Assembly: GCF_012933465.1 (NCBI RefSeq)
Contig: NZ_JABBND010000009.1
Span: forward strand, 124,001-188,000
DNA length: 64,000 bases
Origin: Actinomycetospora sp. TBRC 11914
Lineage (GTDB): Bacteria; Actinomycetota; Actinomycetes; Mycobacteriales; Pseudonocardiaceae
Direction: 5' to 3'
Shown here: positions 1 to 10,294 of the stretch, in pieces
Numbering within the stretch: the first letter of the stretch is position 1
Layout of the letters: each line of letters starts with the position of its first letter
The notes under the pieces: model-generated
Told to the model about the DNA's origin: nothing
The model's database searches: none
The model's input: the letters and a program-made list of their open reading frames with translations, nothing else
Translations under genes and position numbers: made by a program

Positions 1-72
1 ACGCCGCACAAGCCTAGGCACACCCTCCCGACGCGCCGTCATCGCCCGTCCCCCCTGGATCGATTCCACCAC

Positions 73-78
73 TACGCT
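73..78 (+). promoter_or_regulatory. -10-like box for leaderless glgE
   Basis: TACGCT ends 7 nt before the GTG at 86, so a transcript would begin at or next to the start codon. There is no Shine-Dalgarno sequence and no clear -35. Bases 1-72 hold no gene I can support. Confidence 0.45.
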
Positions 79-85
79 GCGTCGC

Positions 86-3000
86 GTGAGCGTGCTGGGG
101 AAGTGGTGGGGGTCCGGACGACGCGCCGAGGACGCCCCGGACGGAGATCTCGAGGACCAGGGCGAGCCGACGACGGGCCCCGCGAGCGGCGGATTCGACC
201 TCCTGCCGCACGGGTCAGAGGAGGCCTCCCGACGGCGGACCGGCCCCTGGAGCGGACGCTTCCGGGCCGTCCTGACCGGCCAGCGCGACGAGGGTCCCGA
301 CGACGCCGGGCGCAGCCCGGCCGCCGAGCCGGCAGGCGGTCCCGCCGAGGCTCCCGCGGCTCCGCGCGCCGGGGACCTCCCGCCGCGCTACGACCCGCGC
401 CAGCCCGCCCACCGGGGCCCGCTGCCGGGGTGGGGCTCGGCGCGCGACGTCGAGCTCGGCCCGCCCCCGCCGCCCGACGCCCCGGTGAACCCGGGCTCGC
501 CGTCGGGACCCATCCCCGTCATCGGGCGCACCTCCCGGTCGTCGGTGGCGTTCGCCGACGACGCGGCGGCGCCGGACCGCCCCGACCTCGAGGCCTCCAT
601 CGCGGCCGGCCCGACGATCCCCTCCGCGCCGATCCCGCCGGTCGCCCGCCAGACCCCGCGCCCGGCGCGCCCGACCTCCCCCGCGGGCCCGGCCGGCCAG
701 GGCCCCGCGAACCGCTCCGCCGGCACGTCCGACGCCTCCGGGCCCGCCGCGCCGGCCTGGTCGCGGTCGAGCCCGACCGGCGGCTTCCGCGCCGTCGTCC
801 CGCCGTGGCGCCGGCCCGTGGTGCCGCAGTCCGCGGCCGAGCCGCCCACCGCGCAGGCCCGGACCACCGCCGTGGAACGGCCCTCCCCCGAGGACGCGCC
901 GACCGCGCTCACCGGTCGTCCGAGCGCTCGGTCGGCATCGAACACGGCCACATCGGGTAGGGCGCCCGACATGACCTCGTCCGCTGACCGGCCGACCGAC
1001 GACCACGGGACGTCCACGCCGGACGGTCCCGCGGCCGACTCGTCCCACGAGGCGCCGACGGCGACCACGGCGACCACGGCGGCCGCCGGGCGGCACGCGC
1101 GCTCCGCCACCGCGCTCGGCGCGGTGGAGCCGGTCGCCCCCGTGGCCCCGGTGCGCGCCGCCGACCCGGTGGAGCCGGTTCGCGCGGCCGACCCCGTGGA
1201 GCCGGCGCGCGCGGCCGACCCCGTGGAGCCGGTGCGCGCCGCCGACCCCGTGGAGCCGGTGCGCGCCGCCGACCCCGTGGAGCCGGTGCGCGACCCCGAC
1301 CCGCTGGACCCGTCGACCCCGGCCCCCACCAGCACCTGGGAGCCGTTCCCCCCGGCCTCGTCCGCTCTCTCCCCCGAGCCGGTGGAGGACGCCCCCGTCA
1401 CCGCCGACGAGCCCGCCCCGGCCGCGGAGGACACCCCGGCGGTCGAGGAGCCCGAGGTGGCCACCCCGACCGTCGACGAGACCGGCACCGCCACCCCCGC
1501 CCCCGGCACCCCGCCGGCGTCCACCACGGCGGCGGCGCTCGCCCAGACCGACCCCACACCGAACGCCGACCGGCCGACGCCCAGCCCCGCCACCGAGCCG
1601 ATCGCCTCCGAGCGCGCCCGGCTCGCCCAGGGCCGCCTCGGCATCGACGACGTCACGCCCGAGGTGTCGGGCGGGCGGTTCCCGTCGAAGGCCGTCGTCG
1701 GGGAGGTCGTCCCGGTGCAGGCCACGGTGTGGCGCGAGGGGCACGACGCCGTCGCCGCGACGCTGGTCTACCAGCGCTGCGCCGACGTCGACCACGCCGA
1801 CGCCCAGGCCGTCGCGATCGCGCCCACGGTCGGCGAGGAGCGCACCGTGCGCATGGCCGGCCTCGGGCCGGAGACCGACCGGTTCGCCGCGAGCCTGGTC
1901 GCCGACACCGAGGGCCTCTGGCGCTTCCGGGTGGACGCCTGGAGCGACCCGTGGGCGACGTGGCGCCACGCCGTCGAGGTCAAGGTCGCGGCCGGCCAGG
2001 GTCCGGCCGAGCTCGCGAACGACCTCGAGACCGGGGCGCGCCTGCTCGAGCGCGGCGCGGCCCAGATCGAGGACCGGGCGAGCGCGTCCGACGTCGCGGA
2101 GCAGCGGGTCACCGACTCGACCACCCCGATCGACATGCCGCCCACGCTGGTGTTCGCGACGGAGCTGCGGGACGCCGCGGGCGCGCTGCGCGACACCGAC
2201 AAGGGCCTGCCCGAGCGGCTCGCCAAGGCGCTCTCGGAGCCGGTGGGGCGCACGATGGTCGAGCGCCCGGTGCGCGACCTCGTGACCCGCGGCGCCGACC
2301 ACCACGTGCTCGTCGAGCGGGCCCGGGCCCTCGACGGGGCCTGGTACGAGTTCTTCCCGCGCTCGACCGGCGGATGGGACGACGAGGGCCGTCCGGTGCA
2401 CGGCACGTTCGCCACCGCGCAGCGCGAGCTCGAGCGGGCCGCGGCGATGGGCTTCGACGTCGCGTACCTGCCGCCGATCCACCCCATCGGCGTGGTGAAC
2501 CGCAAGGGGCCGAACAACACGCTGACCCCGGGTCCCGACGACGTCGGGTCCCCCTGGGCGATCGGCTCGGCCGACGGCGGGCACGACGCGGTGCACCCGC
2601 AGCTGGGGACGATCGACGACTTCGACGCGTTCGTCGCACGGGCGACCGAGCTCGGGCTCGAGGTAGCGCTGGACTTCGCGCTGCAGTGCGCCCCAGACCA
2701 CCCCTGGGCGGCATCGCACCCGGAGTGGTTCACGGTGCGCCCCGACGGGACGATCGCCTACGCCGAGAACCCGCCGAAGCGCTACCAGGACATCTACCCG
2801 GTCAACTTCGACACCGACCCCGAGGGCATCTACCGCGAGTCGCTGCGGATCGTCCTCTACTGGCTCTCGCACGGCGTGCGGATCTTCCGGGTGGACAACC
2901 CGCACACCAAGCCGGCCGACTTCTGGTCCTGGCTGATCGCCAAGGTCCACGAGGTCGACCCCGGCGTGGTGTTCCTCGCCGAGGCGTTCACCCGCCCGGC

Positions 3001-3712
3001 GCGGCTGTTCGGCCTGGCCAAGGCCGGGTTCAGCCAGTCCTACACGTACTTCACGTGGCGGACCGGCAAGGACGAGATCCGCGAGTTCTTCGAGATGCAC
3101 CGCGACCGGCTCGACGAGTGCCGGCCGAACTGCTTCGTCAACACCCCGGACATCCTCCACGAGTCGCTGCAGGTCGGGGGCCCGGGCATGTTCGCGATCC
3201 GGGCGACGCTGGCCGCGACGCTGGCGCCGTCGTGGGGGGTCTACTCGGGGTTCGAGCTGTTCGAGTGGCAGCCGGTGCGCTCGGGCAGCGAGGAGTACCT
3301 GGACTCGGAGAAGTACCAGCTGCGCCCGCGCGACTTCGACCGTGCGCTCGCCGAGGGCCGCAGCCTGCAGCCCTGGATCACGCGGCTCAACGAGATCCGG
3401 CGGGCGCACCCGTCGCTGCGCCAGCTGCGGACGCTGCGGTTCCACGACGTCGACAACGACGCGCTGCTCGCGTACTCCAAGACCGACCCGGTCACGGGCG
3501 ACACGACGCTGTGCGTGGTGACGCTCAACCCGTTCGGCGCCGAGGAGGGCACGGTGCGCCTCGACATGGCCGCGCTCGGCCTCGACCCGTTCGCGCGGTT
3601 CGGCGCGTTCGACGAGGTCAGCGGCCAGGTCTTCGACTGGGGCCAGGCCAACTACGTGCGCCTCGAGCCGTGGCGGGACGTCGCGCACGTGATCTCGGTT
3701 CAGAAGCGGTAG
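86..3712 (+). CDS. glgE: Alpha-1,4-glucan:maltose-1-phosphate maltosyltransferase with long N-terminal extension
   Basis: GH13_3 enzyme that moves maltosyl units from maltose-1-phosphate onto alpha-1,4-glucans. The family core starts near residue 511 ([18 protein letters not shown]) and reaches the end. The catalytic triad is visible: nucleophile D937 in RVDNPHTKP, acid/base E966 in FLAEAF, and D1022 in NTPDILHE. The first ~510 residues are low-complexity Pro/Ala/Thr-rich sequence with a 9-residue tandem repeat (VEPVRAADP) near residues 355-405. Known GlgE proteins are about 660-700 aa, so the extension is extra. I keep the GTG at 86 because the frame is open throughout and a -10 box lies 7 nt upstream, but a start closer to residue 500 cannot be excluded. 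It works with treS, mak and glgB downstream. Confidence 0.93.
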   Translation: MSVLGKWWGSGRRAEDAPDGDLEDQGEPTTGPASGGFDLLPHGSEEASRRRTGPWSGRFRAVLTGQRDEGPDDAGRSPAAEPAGGPAEAPAAPRAGDLPPRYDPRQPAHRGPLPGWGSARDVELGPPPPPDAPVNPGSPSGPIPVIGRTSRSSVAFADDAAAPDRPDLEASIAAGPTIPSAPIPPVARQTPRPARPTSPAGPAGQGPANRSAGTSDASGPAAPAWSRSSPTGGFRAVVPPWRRPVVPQSAAEPPTAQARTTAVERPSPEDAPTALTGRPSARSASNTATSGRAPDMTSSADRPTDDHGTSTPDGPAADSSHEAPTATTATTAAAGRHARSATALGAVEPVAPVAPVRAADPVEPVRAADPVEPARAADPVEPVRAADPVEPVRAADPVEPVRDPDPLDPSTPAPTSTWEPFPPASSALSPEPVEDAPVTADEPAPAAEDTPAVEEPEVATPTVDETGTATPAPGTPPASTTAAALAQTDPTPNADRPTPSPATEPIASERARLAQGRLGIDDVTPEVSGGRFPSKAVVGEVVPVQATVWREGHDAVAATLVYQRCADVDHADAQAVAIAPTVGEERTVRMAGLGPETDRFAASLVADTEGLWRFRVDAWSDPWATWRHAVEVKVAAGQGPAELANDLETGARLLERGAAQIEDRASASDVAEQRVTDSTTPIDMPPTLVFATELRDAAGALRDTDKGLPERLAKALSEPVGRTMVERPVRDLVTRGADHHVLVERARALDGAWYEFFPRSTGGWDDEGRPVHGTFATAQRELERAAAMGFDVAYLPPIHPIGVVNRKGPNNTLTPGPDDVGSPWAIGSADGGHDAVHPQLGTIDDFDAFVARATELGLEVALDFALQCAPDHPWAASHPEWFTVRPDGTIAYAENPPKRYQDIYPVNFDTDPEGIYRESLRIVLYWLSHGVRIFRVDNPHTKPADFWSWLIAKVHEVDPGVVFLAEAFTRPARLFGLAKAGFSQSYTYFTWRTGKDEIREFFEMHRDRLDECRPNCFVNTPDILHESLQVGGPGMFAIRATLAATLAPSWGVYSGFELFEWQPVRSGSEEYLDSEKYQLRPRDFDRALAEGRSLQPWITRLNEIRRAHPSLRQLRTLRFHDVDNDALLAYSKTDPVTGDTTLCVVTLNPFGAEEGTVRLDMAALGLDPFARFGAFDEVSGQVFDWGQANYVRLEPWRDVAHVISVQKR
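1146..1299 (+). repeat. 27-bp tandem repeat coding VEPVRAADP
   Basis: About five to six in-frame copies of a 27-bp unit inside the glgE N-terminal extension. Copies differ by a few bases, for example VEPARAADP in one copy and VEPVRDPDP at the end. The unit keeps the reading frame, so it adds a flexible protein linker and is not a CRISPR-like array. Confidence 0.85.
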
Positions 3713-3732
3713 TTCGGACCCTCCGGCACCGT

Positions 3733-3780
3733 ACGAACGGCCGGTTCGTGACCTTCGAAGGTCATGGACCGGCCGTTCGT
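3733..3780. repeat. 48-bp nested palindrome, family A copy 1
   Basis: Outer arms ACGAACGGCCGGT (3733-3745) and ACCGGCCGTTCGT (3768-3780) pair perfectly over 13 bp. Between them lies a second perfect palindrome, TGACCTTCGAAGGTCA (3749-3764). It begins 20 nt after the glgE stop. There is no T-tract. A sister copy with the same outer arms but a different inner stem is at 24852-24899. Likely a transcript 3'-end hairpin. Confidence 0.85.
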
Positions 3781-3824
3781 GCGTTCGGGGGAGGCGCCCG
3801 CTCACGCCGGGGCCGGGCCACCAC

Positions 3825-3955
3825 GGGCGAACGGCGCCGTCCTCGCATCCAGCGCGAGCAAGGTGCCATTGCCGGCACGAGACGGCGCCGGCCCGCCATG
3901 GGTGAACGGCGCCGTCCTCGCATCCAGCGCGAGCAAGGTGCCATTGCCGGCACGA
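3825..3955. repeat. Tandem 56-bp repeat, family D copies 1 and 2
   Basis: Two nearly identical 56-bp units (3825-3880 and 3900-3955, one difference seen) with a 75-bp period. Each holds the palindrome ACGGCGCCGT near its left end and the inverted pair GTGCC/GGCAC around ATTGC near its right end. A third, diverged copy is at 57271-57326. They fill the glgE-fxsA gap together with the 48-bp palindrome. I see no gene in the 327-nt gap 3713-4039. Confidence 0.85.
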
Positions 3956-4039
3956 CCACGACCGCGACCACGACGGCGGCCGCGGGCACTTTCCCGGCCG
4001 CCCGCGCGTTGGAGAGGGTGAGACACCCTGGAGGTCCCC

Positions 4040-4585
4040 GTGCCCGTCCTGCTCGCCCTGCTGGCCTACGTCGCCCTCGAGATCTGGGTCCTGGTCCTCG
4101 TCGGCCAGGCCGTCGGGTTCCTCGGGCTGCTGGGCCTGCTCGTCGCCTCCGCGCTCGTCGGCGCGTGGGCCCTCAAGCGGGAGGGCCGCCGCTCGGTCGC
4201 CGACCTCGGCCGGGCCGTGCGCTCGGGCCGCCCGGCCGAGGCCGAGGTGGCCGGCGGGATGTACCTCGCGCTCGCGGGGGTCCTGCTCGTCGTGCCGGGC
4301 CTGCTCTCCACCCTCGCCGCGCTGGTCCTGCTGGTGCCCCCGGTCCGCCGCGCCCTCGCCCGCCGGGCCGCGGCGCGGGCGGTCCGCGCGGGCAGCGCGC
4401 GGATGGGTCCGTCGATCACCGTGGTGGGCGCGGGAGCACCCGGCGGGTACGGCCCCCGGGGCCCGGCCGGCCCGCGGGATCCGTGGCACGGAAGGGTCAT
4501 CGAGGGGCACGTCATCGACGCCCCCGCACCCGACGACGACCGTCCGGACGGGGAGGGCCCCGGTCGCGCGCGCCACGGGGGCTGA
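4040..4585 (+). CDS. fxsA: FxsA family membrane protein
   Basis: 181 aa. An N-terminal hydrophobic pair (residues 2-45, ALLAYVALEIWVLVLVG then a Gly/Leu-rich helix) is followed by a short cytoplasmic stretch and a second hydrophobic pair (about 75-105). This layout and the E-I/V-W region match FxsA, a small inner-membrane protein whose E. coli member relieves phage T7 exclusion by F; the cellular role is unknown. The C-terminal ~70 residues are polar and Pro/Gly-rich. GTG start with GGAGG just upstream (4030-4034). It is inserted between glgE and treS, with an 18-nt gap to treS. Confidence 0.8.
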   Translation: MPVLLALLAYVALEIWVLVLVGQAVGFLGLLGLLVASALVGAWALKREGRRSVADLGRAVRSGRPAEAEVAGGMYLALAGVLLVVPGLLSTLAALVLLVPPVRRALARRAAARAVRAGSARMGPSITVVGAGAPGGYGPRGPAGPRDPWHGRVIEGHVIDAPAPDDDRPDGEGPGRARHGG

Positions 4586-4589
4586 CCAC

Positions 4590-4595
4590 TAGCGT
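4590..4595 (+). promoter_or_regulatory. -10-like box for leaderless treS
   Basis: TAGCGT lies 8 nt before the treS ATG at 4604, and there is no Shine-Dalgarno sequence. It overlaps the fxsA-treS gap, so treS may have its own leaderless transcript as well as read-through from fxsA. Confidence 0.4.
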
Positions 4596-4603
4596 GACGC
4601 CTG

Positions 4604-6418
4604 ATGAACGAGGGGATCGGGGCGGTCCGCACTGGCGCGACCGACACCAGCACGACCGGCAACGCCCCCGCGCCACGGGGACCCGAGGAGACCGTGGAAC
4701 CGCTGGTCGAGCCCTCGTCCGACGACTTCCGCAGCGCCCGCCAGCTCCCGGTCGAGGAGGGCTGGTACAAGCGGGCGGTCTTCTACGAGGTGCTGGTCCG
4801 CGCGTTCGCGGACTCCAACCGTGACGGCTTCGGGGACCTGCGCGGCCTCACCGACAAGCTCGACTACCTGGCCTGGCTCGGGGTCGACTGCCTGTGGCTG
4901 CCGCCGTTCTACGACTCCCCGCTGCGCGACGGCGGCTACGACATCCGGGACTACCGCAAGGTGCTCGGCGAGTTCGGCACCGTCGAGGACTTCGTGGAGT
5001 TCCTCGACCAGGCGCACGCGCGGGGCATCCGCGTGATCACCGACCTCGTCATGAACCACACCTCGGACTCCCACCACTGGTTCCAGGAGTCGCGCCGCGA
5101 CCCGGAGGGGCCCTACGGCGACTTCTACGTCTGGTCCGACGACGACACCCGCTGGTCGGAGGCCCGGGTCATCTTCGTCGACACCGAGTCGTCCAACTGG
5201 ACCTACGACACGGTCCGCGGCCAGTTCTACTGGCACCGCTTCTTCTCCCACCAGCCGGACCTGAACTTCGACAACCCGGCCGTGTGCGAGGCGATGATCG
5301 ACGCGCTGCGCTTCTGGCTGGACCTCGGGATCGACGGCTTCCGGCTCGACGCGGTGCCCTACCTCTTCGAGCGCGACGGCACCAACGGCGAGAACCTGCC
5401 CGAGACCCACGCGTTCCTGCGCCGCGTGCGCAAGGTCGTCGAGGACGAGTACCCGGGCCGGGTCCTGCTCGCCGAGGCGAACCAGTGGCCGGCGGACGTC
5501 GTCGAGTACTTCGGCGACGCCGAGGTCGGCGGGGACGAGTGCCACATGGCGTTCCACTTCCCGCTGATGCCACGCATCTTCATGGCGGTGCGGCGCGAGT
5601 CCCGCTTCCCGATCTCGGAGATCCTGGCCCAGACCCCGGAGATCCCCGAGAACGCGCAGTGGGGCATCTTCCTGCGCAACCACGACGAGCTCACGCTCGA
5701 GATGGTCACCGACGACGAGCGCGACTACATGTACGCGGAGTACGCCAAGGACCCGCGCATGAAGGCCAACATCGGCATCCGCCGGCGCCTGGCCCCGCTG
5801 CTCGACAACGACCGCAACCAGCTCGAGCTCTTCACCGCGCTGCTGCTCTCCCTGCCCGGCTCCCCCGTCATCTACTACGGCGACGAGATCGGGATGGGCG
5901 ACAACATCTGGCTGGGCGACCGCGACGGCGTCCGCAGCCCGATGCAGTGGACCCCGGACCGCAACGCCGGGTTCTCCACCTGCGACCCCGGGAGGCTCAA
6001 CCTGCCGGTGGTGATGGACCCGGTCTACGGGTACCAGGCGGTCAATGTCGAAGCCCAGTCGAACTCCACGGCCAGCCTGTTGCACTGGAACCGTAGGATG
6101 ATCGAGATTCGCAAGCAGCACCCGGCGTTCGGGCTCGGCGACTTCCACGAGCTCGGCGGCTCGAACTCCAGTGTGCTGGCCTACGTGCGCGAGTTCGTCG
6201 ACGAGGAGGGCACCCGGGACGTCGTCCTGTGCGTCAACAACATGTCTCGCTTCCCCCAGCCCGTGGAGCTCGACCTCATCGCCTGGAAGGACTGGACCCC
6301 CACCGAGCTGACCGGGGGCGTCCCGTTCCCGGCGATCGGTGAGCTGCCCTACCTGTTGACGCTTCCCGGCCACGGCTTCTACTGGTTCTCGATCCACCCG
6401 GCCCAGGAGCGGGGATGA
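4604..6418 (+). CDS. treS: Maltose alpha-D-glucosyltransferase / trehalose synthase
   Basis: 604 aa, the usual TreS length. GH13_16 enzyme that interconverts trehalose and maltose and so feeds maltose to the kinase encoded next. The GH13 regions are intact: [17 protein letters not shown] at the N-terminus, nucleophile D249 in GFRLDAVPY, acid/base E291 in LLAEANQWP, and D361 in RNHDELTLE. The C-terminal beta domain ends [11 protein letters not shown]. The stop overlaps the maltokinase start by 4 nt (ATGA), which implies translational coupling. Many actinobacteria carry TreS and Mak as neighbours or as one fused protein; here they are separate but overlapping. Confidence 0.97.
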   Translation: MNEGIGAVRTGATDTSTTGNAPAPRGPEETVEPLVEPSSDDFRSARQLPVEEGWYKRAVFYEVLVRAFADSNRDGFGDLRGLTDKLDYLAWLGVDCLWLPPFYDSPLRDGGYDIRDYRKVLGEFGTVEDFVEFLDQAHARGIRVITDLVMNHTSDSHHWFQESRRDPEGPYGDFYVWSDDDTRWSEARVIFVDTESSNWTYDTVRGQFYWHRFFSHQPDLNFDNPAVCEAMIDALRFWLDLGIDGFRLDAVPYLFERDGTNGENLPETHAFLRRVRKVVEDEYPGRVLLAEANQWPADVVEYFGDAEVGGDECHMAFHFPLMPRIFMAVRRESRFPISEILAQTPEIPENAQWGIFLRNHDELTLEMVTDDERDYMYAEYAKDPRMKANIGIRRRLAPLLDNDRNQLELFTALLLSLPGSPVIYYGDEIGMGDNIWLGDRDGVRSPMQWTPDRNAGFSTCDPGRLNLPVVMDPVYGYQAVNVEAQSNSTASLLHWNRRMIEIRKQHPAFGLGDFHELGGSNSSVLAYVREFVDEEGTRDVVLCVNNMSRFPQPVELDLIAWKDWTPTELTGGVPFPAIGELPYLLTLPGHGFYWFSIHPAQERG

Positions 6419-7842
6419 CGGGGCCGCAGGGAACGCCGACCGGGACCGCCCCGGCGCTGGAGGCCCTGCTGCCGGGGATGGTCGACTGGCTGCCCACCCA
6501 GCGGTGGTTCGCCGCGAAGGGGCGCGACGTCGCCGGGGTGCGCCTCGTCGGCCACCAGGACGTCACCGCGCCGGACGCCGAGCCCGCGGTCGCGCACGCC
6601 GTGATCGCCGTGGAGTTCGCCGACGGCGGCCCGGAGGACTGGTTCCAGCTGCTGCTCGGGTCGCGGACCCGGGTGTCCGGGGACCTCGAGTACGCGGTGA
6701 TCGGCACGTCCGGGGACCGGACGGTGTACGACGGGCTGGCCGACGGCGAGATCAGCCGGCTGCTGCTGTCGATGATCGTCTCCGACACGTCGGTCGGGTC
6801 GCTGCGCTTCGTCCCGGAGCCGGGCACCGAGCCGCCGATCGTCGGGCCGGGGCGCCCGCTGCTCGGCGAGCAGTCGAACTCGTCGGTCATCTACGGCGAG
6901 CGCGCCATCCTCAAGCTGTTCCGCCGTGCCACCGCCGGCCTGAACCCGGACCTCGAGCTGCACCGGGCCCTGGGCTCGCAGCACTCGCGGGAGGTGGCCC
7001 CGCTGCTCGGGGCGATCGAGGGTGAGCTGTCGGACGGCGCCGGGGGCACCGTCCCGATGACGGTCGCGATGCTGCAGGACTACGCGTCGAACTCCGCCGA
7101 CGGCTGGTCGATGGCCCTGACCAGCGTGCGCGACCTGCTGGCCGAGGGCGACCTGCGTCCCGACGAGGTCGGGGGCGACTTCGCGGGTGAGGCCACCCGG
7201 CTCGGCCGCACGGTGGCCGCGGTGCACACCGAGCTCGCCCGCGCGCTGGGCACGGCCCTCCTCGACGCCGACGGCGTCGCCGCCGTCGCGGACTGGATGC
7301 TCGCCCGGCTCGACCACGCCGCCGAGGCCGTCCCCGAGGTCGCCGAGCGCCGTGCCGCCATCGCCGAGGTGCTCCGCGGCGTCACGTCCGCCGACGGCCT
7401 GCTCGTCCACCGCATCCACGGCGACCTGCACCTCGGCCAGGAGCTGCGCACCCCGCGCGGCTGGCTGGTCATCGACTTCGAGGGCGAGCCCTCGCGGCCG
7501 CTGACCGACCGGGTGCGCCCCGACTCGCCGCTGCGCGACGTGGCCGCGATGCTGCGCTCGTTCGACTACGCCGCGTTTCACCAGCTCGCCGAGTGGGAGA
7601 CCGGCAGCGAGGCCCCGGGCTACCTGCAGCGCCGCGCGCAGGAGTGGGCCGACCGCAACCGGTCCGCGTTCTGCGACGGCTACACCGAGATCGCGGGACA
7701 CGACCCCCGCGCGGACCTCGCGGTGCTGCGGGCCTACGAGCTCGACAAGGCCGTCTACGAGGTGCTCTACGAGACCCGCAACCGGCCGAACTGGTTGCCC
7801 ATCCCGCTCCGCTCGATGGAGCGTCTCCTCCGGAGCGTCTGA
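6415..7842 (+). CDS. mak: Maltokinase (Pep2/Mak)
   Basis: 475 aa, typical for the family. It phosphorylates maltose with ATP to give maltose-1-phosphate, the GlgE substrate. The aminoglycoside-phosphotransferase-like fold shows the catalytic loop HGDLHLGQ and the Mg-binding IDFEGEP about 20 residues later. The N-terminal cap begins [20 protein letters not shown]. It overlaps treS by 4 nt. A small hairpin follows at 7857-7870, then glgB 103 nt downstream. Confidence 0.95.
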   Translation: MTGPQGTPTGTAPALEALLPGMVDWLPTQRWFAAKGRDVAGVRLVGHQDVTAPDAEPAVAHAVIAVEFADGGPEDWFQLLLGSRTRVSGDLEYAVIGTSGDRTVYDGLADGEISRLLLSMIVSDTSVGSLRFVPEPGTEPPIVGPGRPLLGEQSNSSVIYGERAILKLFRRATAGLNPDLELHRALGSQHSREVAPLLGAIEGELSDGAGGTVPMTVAMLQDYASNSADGWSMALTSVRDLLAEGDLRPDEVGGDFAGEATRLGRTVAAVHTELARALGTALLDADGVAAVADWMLARLDHAAEAVPEVAERRAAIAEVLRGVTSADGLLVHRIHGDLHLGQELRTPRGWLVIDFEGEPSRPLTDRVRPDSPLRDVAAMLRSFDYAAFHQLAEWETGSEAPGYLQRRAQEWADRNRSAFCDGYTEIAGHDPRADLAVLRAYELDKAVYEVLYETRNRPNWLPIPLRSMERLLRSV

Positions 7843-7856
7843 GCCCGTGTGACCCG

Positions 7857-7870
7857 CCCCGCCGACGGGG
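7857..7870 (+). terminator. Small GC hairpin after mak
   Basis: CCCCG-ccga-CGGGG, a 5-bp stem 15 nt after the maltokinase stop, followed by TAGGAGA. There is no U-run, so this is at best a weak terminator or processing site. Confidence 0.3.
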
Positions 7871-7945
7871 TAGGAGACTCGTACTGCAGTCGAGCGTCTA
7901 GCCCGGACGCTGGACGACACCCCCGATCCCGGAGTCGTACCGCCG

Positions 7946-10228
7946 ATGACCCGCTCCACCCCGTCGCCGTCGAAGGGCCCGCTCCCGGTCGCGCCCGGGG
8001 AGCTCGACACCTACCTGCTGCTCGAGGGCTCGCACCGCGACCCCCACGGCGTCCTGGGCCCGCACCGCCGGCCGGACTCGCCGGGCACCGTCGTCGTCCG
8101 GACCCTGCAGCCCGGCGCCGACGAGGTGGACGTCGTCATCGAGCAGGGCCCGACGGCGGGGCGCTACCCGCTCTCGCCGGTCGGCTCGGACGGGCTGTTC
8201 GCCGGGACCGTGCCCGGCCCGCTCCCGCACTACCGGCTCGCGGTCCGCCACGGCGCCGACCTGGGCGGGGAGACGACCGAGACGATCGTCGACGACCCGT
8301 ACCGCTTCTCCCCCGTGCTCGGCCCGGTCGACCTGCACCTCATCGGCGAGGGGCGCCACGAGCGGCTGTGGGAGGCCCTCGGGGCCCACTTCCGGTCCTG
8401 GCCGACGCCGTCGGGGCCCGTCGAGGGCACCTCGTTCACGGTGTGGGCGCCGAACGCCCGCGGCGTGCGCGTCGTCGGCGACTGGGCGCCCGAGCGGGGC
8501 AGCTGGGACGGCGTCGCCACGCCGATGCGTGCCCTGGGCTCCGGCGTCTGGGAGATCTTCCTGCCCGGGGTCGGCGTCGGGACCCGGTACGGCTTCCGCA
8601 TCCTGACCCCCGACGGGCACTGGCTGGACAAGGCCGACCCGATGGCCTTCGCCGCGGACCTCCCCCCGACGCCCGCGTCCGTCGTCACCACCTCCACCCA
8701 CGAGTGGGCCGACGCCGCGTGGATGACGCGGCGCGCGTCCTCGCACCCGCACGCCGAGCCGATGAGCGTGTACGAGCTGCACCTCGGCTCCTGGCGGTAC
8801 GGCGCCACCTACCGGGAGCTGGCCGACGAGCTCGTCGACTACCTCACCGCGCGGGGCTTCACCCACGTCGAGCTGCTCCCGGTCGCCGAGCACCCCTTCG
8901 GCGGCTCCTGGGGCTACCAGGTCAGCTCCTACTACGCGCCGACCTCCCGGTTCGGCACCCCGGACGACTTCCGCTACTTCGTCGACACCCTGCACGCCGC
9001 GGGCATCGGCGTGATCGTCGACTGGGTGCCCGCGCACTTCCCGCGCGACGACTGGGCGCTCGCCCGCTTCGACGGCACGCCCTGCTACGAGCACGGCGAC
9101 CCGCGCCGCGGCGAGCAGCACGACTGGGGCACGCTCGTCTTCGACTTCGGTCGCTCCCAGGTCCGCAACTTCCTCGTCGCGAACGCGCTCTACTGGCTCG
9201 AGGAGTTCCACGTCGACGGGCTGCGCGTCGACGCCGTCGCCTCGATGCTCTACCTGGACTACTCGCGCTCGGACGGCGGCTGGGTGCCCAACAAGTACGG
9301 CGGGCGGGAGAACCTCGAGGCGGTGTCGTTCCTCCAGGAGGTCAACGCCACCGTCTACAAGAACCACCCCGGCGTCGTCACCATCGCCGAGGAGTCCACC
9401 GCCTGGCCCGGCGTCACCCGGCCCACCCACCTCGGCGGCCTCGGGTTCGGCATGAAGTGGAACATGGGCTGGATGCACGACACGCTCGACTACGTCATGC
9501 GTGACCCCGTGCACCGCGGCTACCACCACAACCAGATGACGTTCTCGCTGACCTACGCGTGGTCGGAGAACTACGTGCTGCCCTTCAGCCACGACGAGGT
9601 GGTGCACGGCAAGGGCTCGCTGTGGACCCGCATGCCCGACATGGGCCGCGGCGACCACGGCAAGGCCGCCGGGCTGCGCGCGCTGCTGGCCTACATGTGG
9701 GCCCACCCCGGCAAACAGCTGCTGTTCATGGGGCAGGAGTTCGGGCAGGTCCGCGAGTGGTCCGAGGAGCGCTCGCTGGACTGGGAGCTCCTCGACGACC
9801 CGCGCCACGCCGGCCTCGCCCGGCTGGTCACCGACCTCAACGCGGTCTACCGCGACCACCCCGCCCTGTGGACGCTCGACACCGACCCGGCCGGGTTCTC
9901 CTGGATCGACGCGAACGACGCGGTCGGCAACGTCTTCTCGTTCGTGCGCTCCGGTCCCCCCGGCACGCCGGACCTGGTGTGCGTGGCCAACTTCGCCGGG
10001 ATCGTGCACGACCGCTACCGCGTGGGGATGCCCCGCGCCGGCCGGTGGCGCGAGGTCGTCAACACCGACGCGGAGATCTACGGCGGCGACGGGGCCGGCA
10101 ACTACGGCTCGGTGTTCGCCGCGTCGGTCTCGACCCACGGACGGCCCGCGTCGGCGGAGATGACGCTGCCGGCCTCGGGCGTGCTGTGGCTGGTGCACGA
10201 CGGCGGGGAGCCGCTGCCCGGGGAGTGA
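7946..10228 (+). CDS. glgB: 1,4-alpha-glucan branching enzyme
   Basis: 760 aa. GH13_9 enzyme that makes alpha-1,6 branches on the glucan built by GlgE. It shows an N1 domain, a CBM48 domain (about residues 130-230, [20 protein letters not shown]), and the catalytic barrel with nucleophile D429 ([16 protein letters not shown]), E482 ([11 protein letters not shown]) and D550 ([12 protein letters not shown]). The start has GGAG 10-13 nt upstream. In M. tuberculosis glgB and glgE are adjacent; here they flank treS-mak, so one locus holds the whole TreS-Mak-GlgE-GlgB route. Confidence 0.97.
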   Translation: MTRSTPSPSKGPLPVAPGELDTYLLLEGSHRDPHGVLGPHRRPDSPGTVVVRTLQPGADEVDVVIEQGPTAGRYPLSPVGSDGLFAGTVPGPLPHYRLAVRHGADLGGETTETIVDDPYRFSPVLGPVDLHLIGEGRHERLWEALGAHFRSWPTPSGPVEGTSFTVWAPNARGVRVVGDWAPERGSWDGVATPMRALGSGVWEIFLPGVGVGTRYGFRILTPDGHWLDKADPMAFAADLPPTPASVVTTSTHEWADAAWMTRRASSHPHAEPMSVYELHLGSWRYGATYRELADELVDYLTARGFTHVELLPVAEHPFGGSWGYQVSSYYAPTSRFGTPDDFRYFVDTLHAAGIGVIVDWVPAHFPRDDWALARFDGTPCYEHGDPRRGEQHDWGTLVFDFGRSQVRNFLVANALYWLEEFHVDGLRVDAVASMLYLDYSRSDGGWVPNKYGGRENLEAVSFLQEVNATVYKNHPGVVTIAEESTAWPGVTRPTHLGGLGFGMKWNMGWMHDTLDYVMRDPVHRGYHHNQMTFSLTYAWSENYVLPFSHDEVVHGKGSLWTRMPDMGRGDHGKAAGLRALLAYMWAHPGKQLLFMGQEFGQVREWSEERSLDWELLDDPRHAGLARLVTDLNAVYRDHPALWTLDTDPAGFSWIDANDAVGNVFSFVRSGPPGTPDLVCVANFAGIVHDRYRVGMPRAGRWREVVNTDAEIYGGDGAGNYGSVFAASVSTHGRPASAEMTLPASGVLWLVHDGGEPLPGE

Positions 10229-10234
10229 GCCCGG

Positions 10235-10252
10235 GCGGGGCGGAATCCCCGC
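10235..10252 (+). terminator. Hairpin after glgB
   Basis: GCGGGG-cggaat-CCCCGC, a 6-bp stem starting 6 nt after the glgB stop and followed by GTTCGG. It is a plausible 3' end for the glucan operon, but it lacks a U-tract. Confidence 0.45.
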
Positions 10253-10294
10253 GTTCGGCCACCACACGCCGCGCCGGTCCACCACACTGGACGG

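Noticed and set aside
1146-1299. Regular repeats that could be a CRISPR array
   Set aside because: Units are directly adjacent without spacers, keep the reading frame and encode a 9-residue protein repeat.
215-4576. Very long open frame on the minus strand opposite glgE and fxsA
   Set aside because: It is the usual antisense frame of GC-rich coding DNA. The plus-strand frame encodes recognisable GlgE and FxsA with intact motifs, while the antisense product is Arg/Gly-rich with no domain.
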